Of a stretch of DNA of 6,563 bases, positions 5,624 through 6,563 are shown one piece after another. Under the pieces are notes generated by a model that searched no databases, had not been told where the DNA came from, and saw only the letters and a list, made by a program, of their open reading frames with translations. A program made the translations under genes and the position numbers. The DNA is from Lentisphaeria bacterium (GTDB lineage Bacteria > Verrucomicrobiota > Lentisphaeria > Victivallales > GWF2-50-93), in assembly GCA_020056205.1 (NCBI GenBank), contig JAGVIF010000064.1, positions 1 to 6,563 on the forward strand, in the 5' to 3' direction. How positions within the stretch are numbered: the stretch's first letter is position 1; the number at the start of each line of letters is the position of its first letter.

Positions 5624-6210
5624 TCGGCCTCCCTGCGTATTGAATACTCCCCGTATTTGTCCATTATTGAAATGACATAACTTCTTGTTGACGGATAGCT
5701 TATTCTATCAACAACATCGCCGTCCGTCTCGGAAGGAACCCATTTCTTCACAATATTTCCCGCATTATATTCCGCAAGGGCAAGCTCCTCTCTGTGTTTA
5801 TATTTCCGCCATTTTCTCATTGAGCGCGCCAAATACCACGAACCTATTTCTATGTTCAATCTTGGGGAAAAGATAACCCCCTCAACCGGCAATTTGGCTC
5901 CGAACTCCTTTGCCCACTCGGTTACAGCCCACTCGCGCATTACCTGCATTAAACCTATCTCCCCGTCATTGCCAAGAGAAGAAGGATCAAAACGGCTTTC
6001 TCTCCAAATCACGGCCTTCAGCAAACACGAATCTATGCAATGCCTGTCGGCGGCTTCTTTTATCAACTTGTCATAATTGCTGCTTCTCGAGAAAAAATCA
6101 TATGCGAACCTGCGAAAATACCAAGACATGCCCAGCAACAAAACAGCAAGCGCTATGAGCAGACTGAATCGCCTGCCCTGATATCGTCTGTGTATGATTT
6201 TTCGATACAT
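5620..6210 (-). CDS. Membrane-anchored SLT-type lytic transglycosylase
   Basis: The 196-residue protein has a basic N terminus, one membrane helix (about 15-31, FSLLIALAVLLLGMSW) and a periplasmic SLT (GH23, lysozyme-like) domain. Lytic transglycosylases cleave the MurNAc-GlcNAc bond of peptidoglycan and leave 1,6-anhydro ends. The motif set is complete: VIWRESRFDP with catalytic Glu71, GEIGLMQV (83-90), ALAEYNAGN (144-152) and YPSTRSYV (172-179). It is short, with no substrate-binding or LysM domain, resembling the catalytic half of MltC, EmtA or Slt70-type enzymes; I cannot assign a specific Mlt name. Two Cys flank position 60 (HCIDSC). It is the first gene of the operon and overlaps the next by 4 bp. 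No strong ribosome site precedes the ATG (only GCGGCG), so the start is less certain than the domain. Confidence 0.92.
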   Translation of the reverse strand: MYRKIIHRRYQGRRFSLLIALAVLLLGMSWYFRRFAYDFFSRSSNYDKLIKEAADRHCIDSCLLKAVIWRESRFDPSSLGNDGEIGLMQVMREWAVTEWAKEFGAKLPVEGVIFSPRLNIEIGSWYLARSMRKWRKYKHREELALAEYNAGNIVKKWVPSETDGDVVDRISYPSTRSYVISIMDKYGEYSIRREAE

Positions 6211-6247
6211 CGCCGCTTAACTTAACATCTGTTCTCAAAAAACACAG

Positions 6248-6272
6248 CGCAAATCTGCGAATTTCGCAAATC
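6248..6272. promoter_or_regulatory. Operator-like palindrome and direct repeats upstream of the lytic transglycosylase operon
   Basis: TGCGAATTTCGCA (6256-6268) is a perfect 6-1-6 inverted repeat, overlapped by a direct repeat CGCAAATC at 6248-6255 and 6265-6272 (17-bp period). It lies 38-62 nt upstream of the first ATG of the operon, where a promoter and operator would be expected. I found no convincing -35/-10 pair, and the binding protein, if any, is unknown. Confidence 0.4.
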
Positions 6273-6369
6273 AGCATTAAAAAGTGAGATTATTCAAATG
6301 AAAAAATTTGAAGATAAAAGAAAATGCTTTAGCTTTACAGGGCACTAGGCCTGCGGCGTAAAAATGGAG

Positions 6370-6448
6370 GGTCGCGCCCGCCGCGACCGTAAGGGCTTTG
6401 CGGGCGGAGTTTATCCCGATCCTCAAAGCATCGGGATGCCTTTGCGAG
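6370..6448. other. Cluster of overlapping GC-rich palindromes, no gene
   Basis: Four inverted repeats crowd this stretch. GGTCGCG/CGCGACC (6370-6376, 6382-6388) has a 5-base loop. CGCCCGC/GCGGGCG (6375-6381, 6400-6406) competes with the first. ATCCCGAT/ATCGGGAT (6413-6420, 6430-6437) has a 9-base loop. CTCAAAG/CTTTGCGAG (6422-6428, 6440-6448) encloses GCATCGGGATGC and competes with the third. There is no T-run and no coding frame. Possibilities are a small structured RNA, a dispersed palindromic element or debris next to the neighbouring repeat. The pairings are visible; the role is unknown. Confidence 0.5.
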
Positions 6449-6465
6449 AGAAAAATTGAATATTA

Positions 6466-6563
6466 GAGCCAGTTGCAAAAGTCATAAACCGCGCCGTTGC
6501 AGATGCCATCGGAGGGCTCGCAAGTATTTCTGGCAGGGGCAATACCCACAGCGGTCTTGCCCC
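6466..6563 (+). repeat. Right copy of the long inverted repeat, probable insertion-sequence end
   Basis: Starting at 6466 with GAGCCAGTTGCAAAAGTC, this is the inverted counterpart of bases 1-95 and runs off the right edge. It differs at only two positions (6548 and 6550). Its last 28 bases form a hairpin: GGGGCAA (6536-6542) with TTGCCCC (6557-6563), one mismatch, then ACC/GGT around the loop CACAGC. The reading frame that is open through the left copy meets a TGA two codons upstream of this copy, so here the sequence is not part of an exported-protein gene. This favours a mobile repeat over a duplicated gene. Confidence 0.8.

Noticed and set aside
443..6210. tRNA or rRNA genes
   Set aside because: No cloverleaf-like pattern with a T-loop GTTCGA motif and CCA end, and no conserved rRNA segments were seen on either strand.
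6298..6348. Short plus-strand ORF encoding a 16-residue peptide (MKKFEDKRKCFSFTGH)
   Set aside because: No good ribosome binding site, no downstream plus-strand gene for it to lead, and the length is expected by chance.
96..6465. Composite transposon carrying zwf and the lipid operon as cargo
   Set aside because: The genes are ordinary chromosomal functions with no compositional break; two independent insertions plus an assembly break explain the ends more simply.

Overview
The window (6563 bp) reads as a bacterial chromosomal fragment from a Gram-negative organism. Evidence for a double membrane: an operon for ornithine-lipid synthesis, an anchored lytic transglycosylase, and Sec signal peptides. 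The single prepilin-like gene is of the type (Arg-Phe-Thr-Leu-Ile-Glu leader, C-terminal His...Asp-Gly motif) found in very large families in Lentisphaerota and other PVC-related lineages. I infer such a host, with moderate to low confidence. Base composition is fairly uniform and no gene stands out as recently acquired.

Layout. (1) Bases 1-95 and 6466-6560 are two copies of the same sequence in inverted orientation. They match at 93 of 95 positions, begin abruptly with GAGCC and run off both ends of the window. I infer the ends of two copies of an insertion sequence; this would also explain why the sequence stops here on both sides. (2) 1-350 (minus) is the 5' part of an exported protein gene whose reading frame runs into the left repeat copy. 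(3) 443-1981 (minus) is a full-length zwf, glucose-6-phosphate dehydrogenase. (4) 1982-2571 is a gene-free stretch packed with unrelated short tandem repeats of 7, 9, 8 and 10 bp. (5) 2572-3273 (plus) is a prepilin-like pseudopilin whose start codon sits inside an 8-bp tandem duplication. (6) A strong stem-loop at 3290-3336 separates it from the convergent operon. (7) 6210 down to 3331 (minus) is a tightly packed four-gene operon: SLT-type lytic transglycosylase, DUF3047 exported protein, olsB-like N-acyltransferase and olsA-like O-acyltransferase. (8) 6211-6465 holds an operator-like palindrome and a cluster of overlapping GC-rich palindromes, without a gene.

How the genes work together. OlsB and OlsA together would make ornithine lipids, phosphorus-free membrane lipids: OlsB N-acylates ornithine from 3-hydroxyacyl-ACP and OlsA then O-acylates the product. 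The upstream lytic transglycosylase and the DUF3047 protein are translationally coupled or nearly contiguous with them, which suggests a shared envelope-remodelling role. zwf (pentose phosphate entry, NADPH) and the pseudopilin have no evident functional tie to the operon.

Nothing here is clearly a new defence or mobile system. The most unusual items are the repeat-flanked ends, the interrupted exported gene, the repeat patchwork before zwf, and the start-codon duplication in the pseudopilin.
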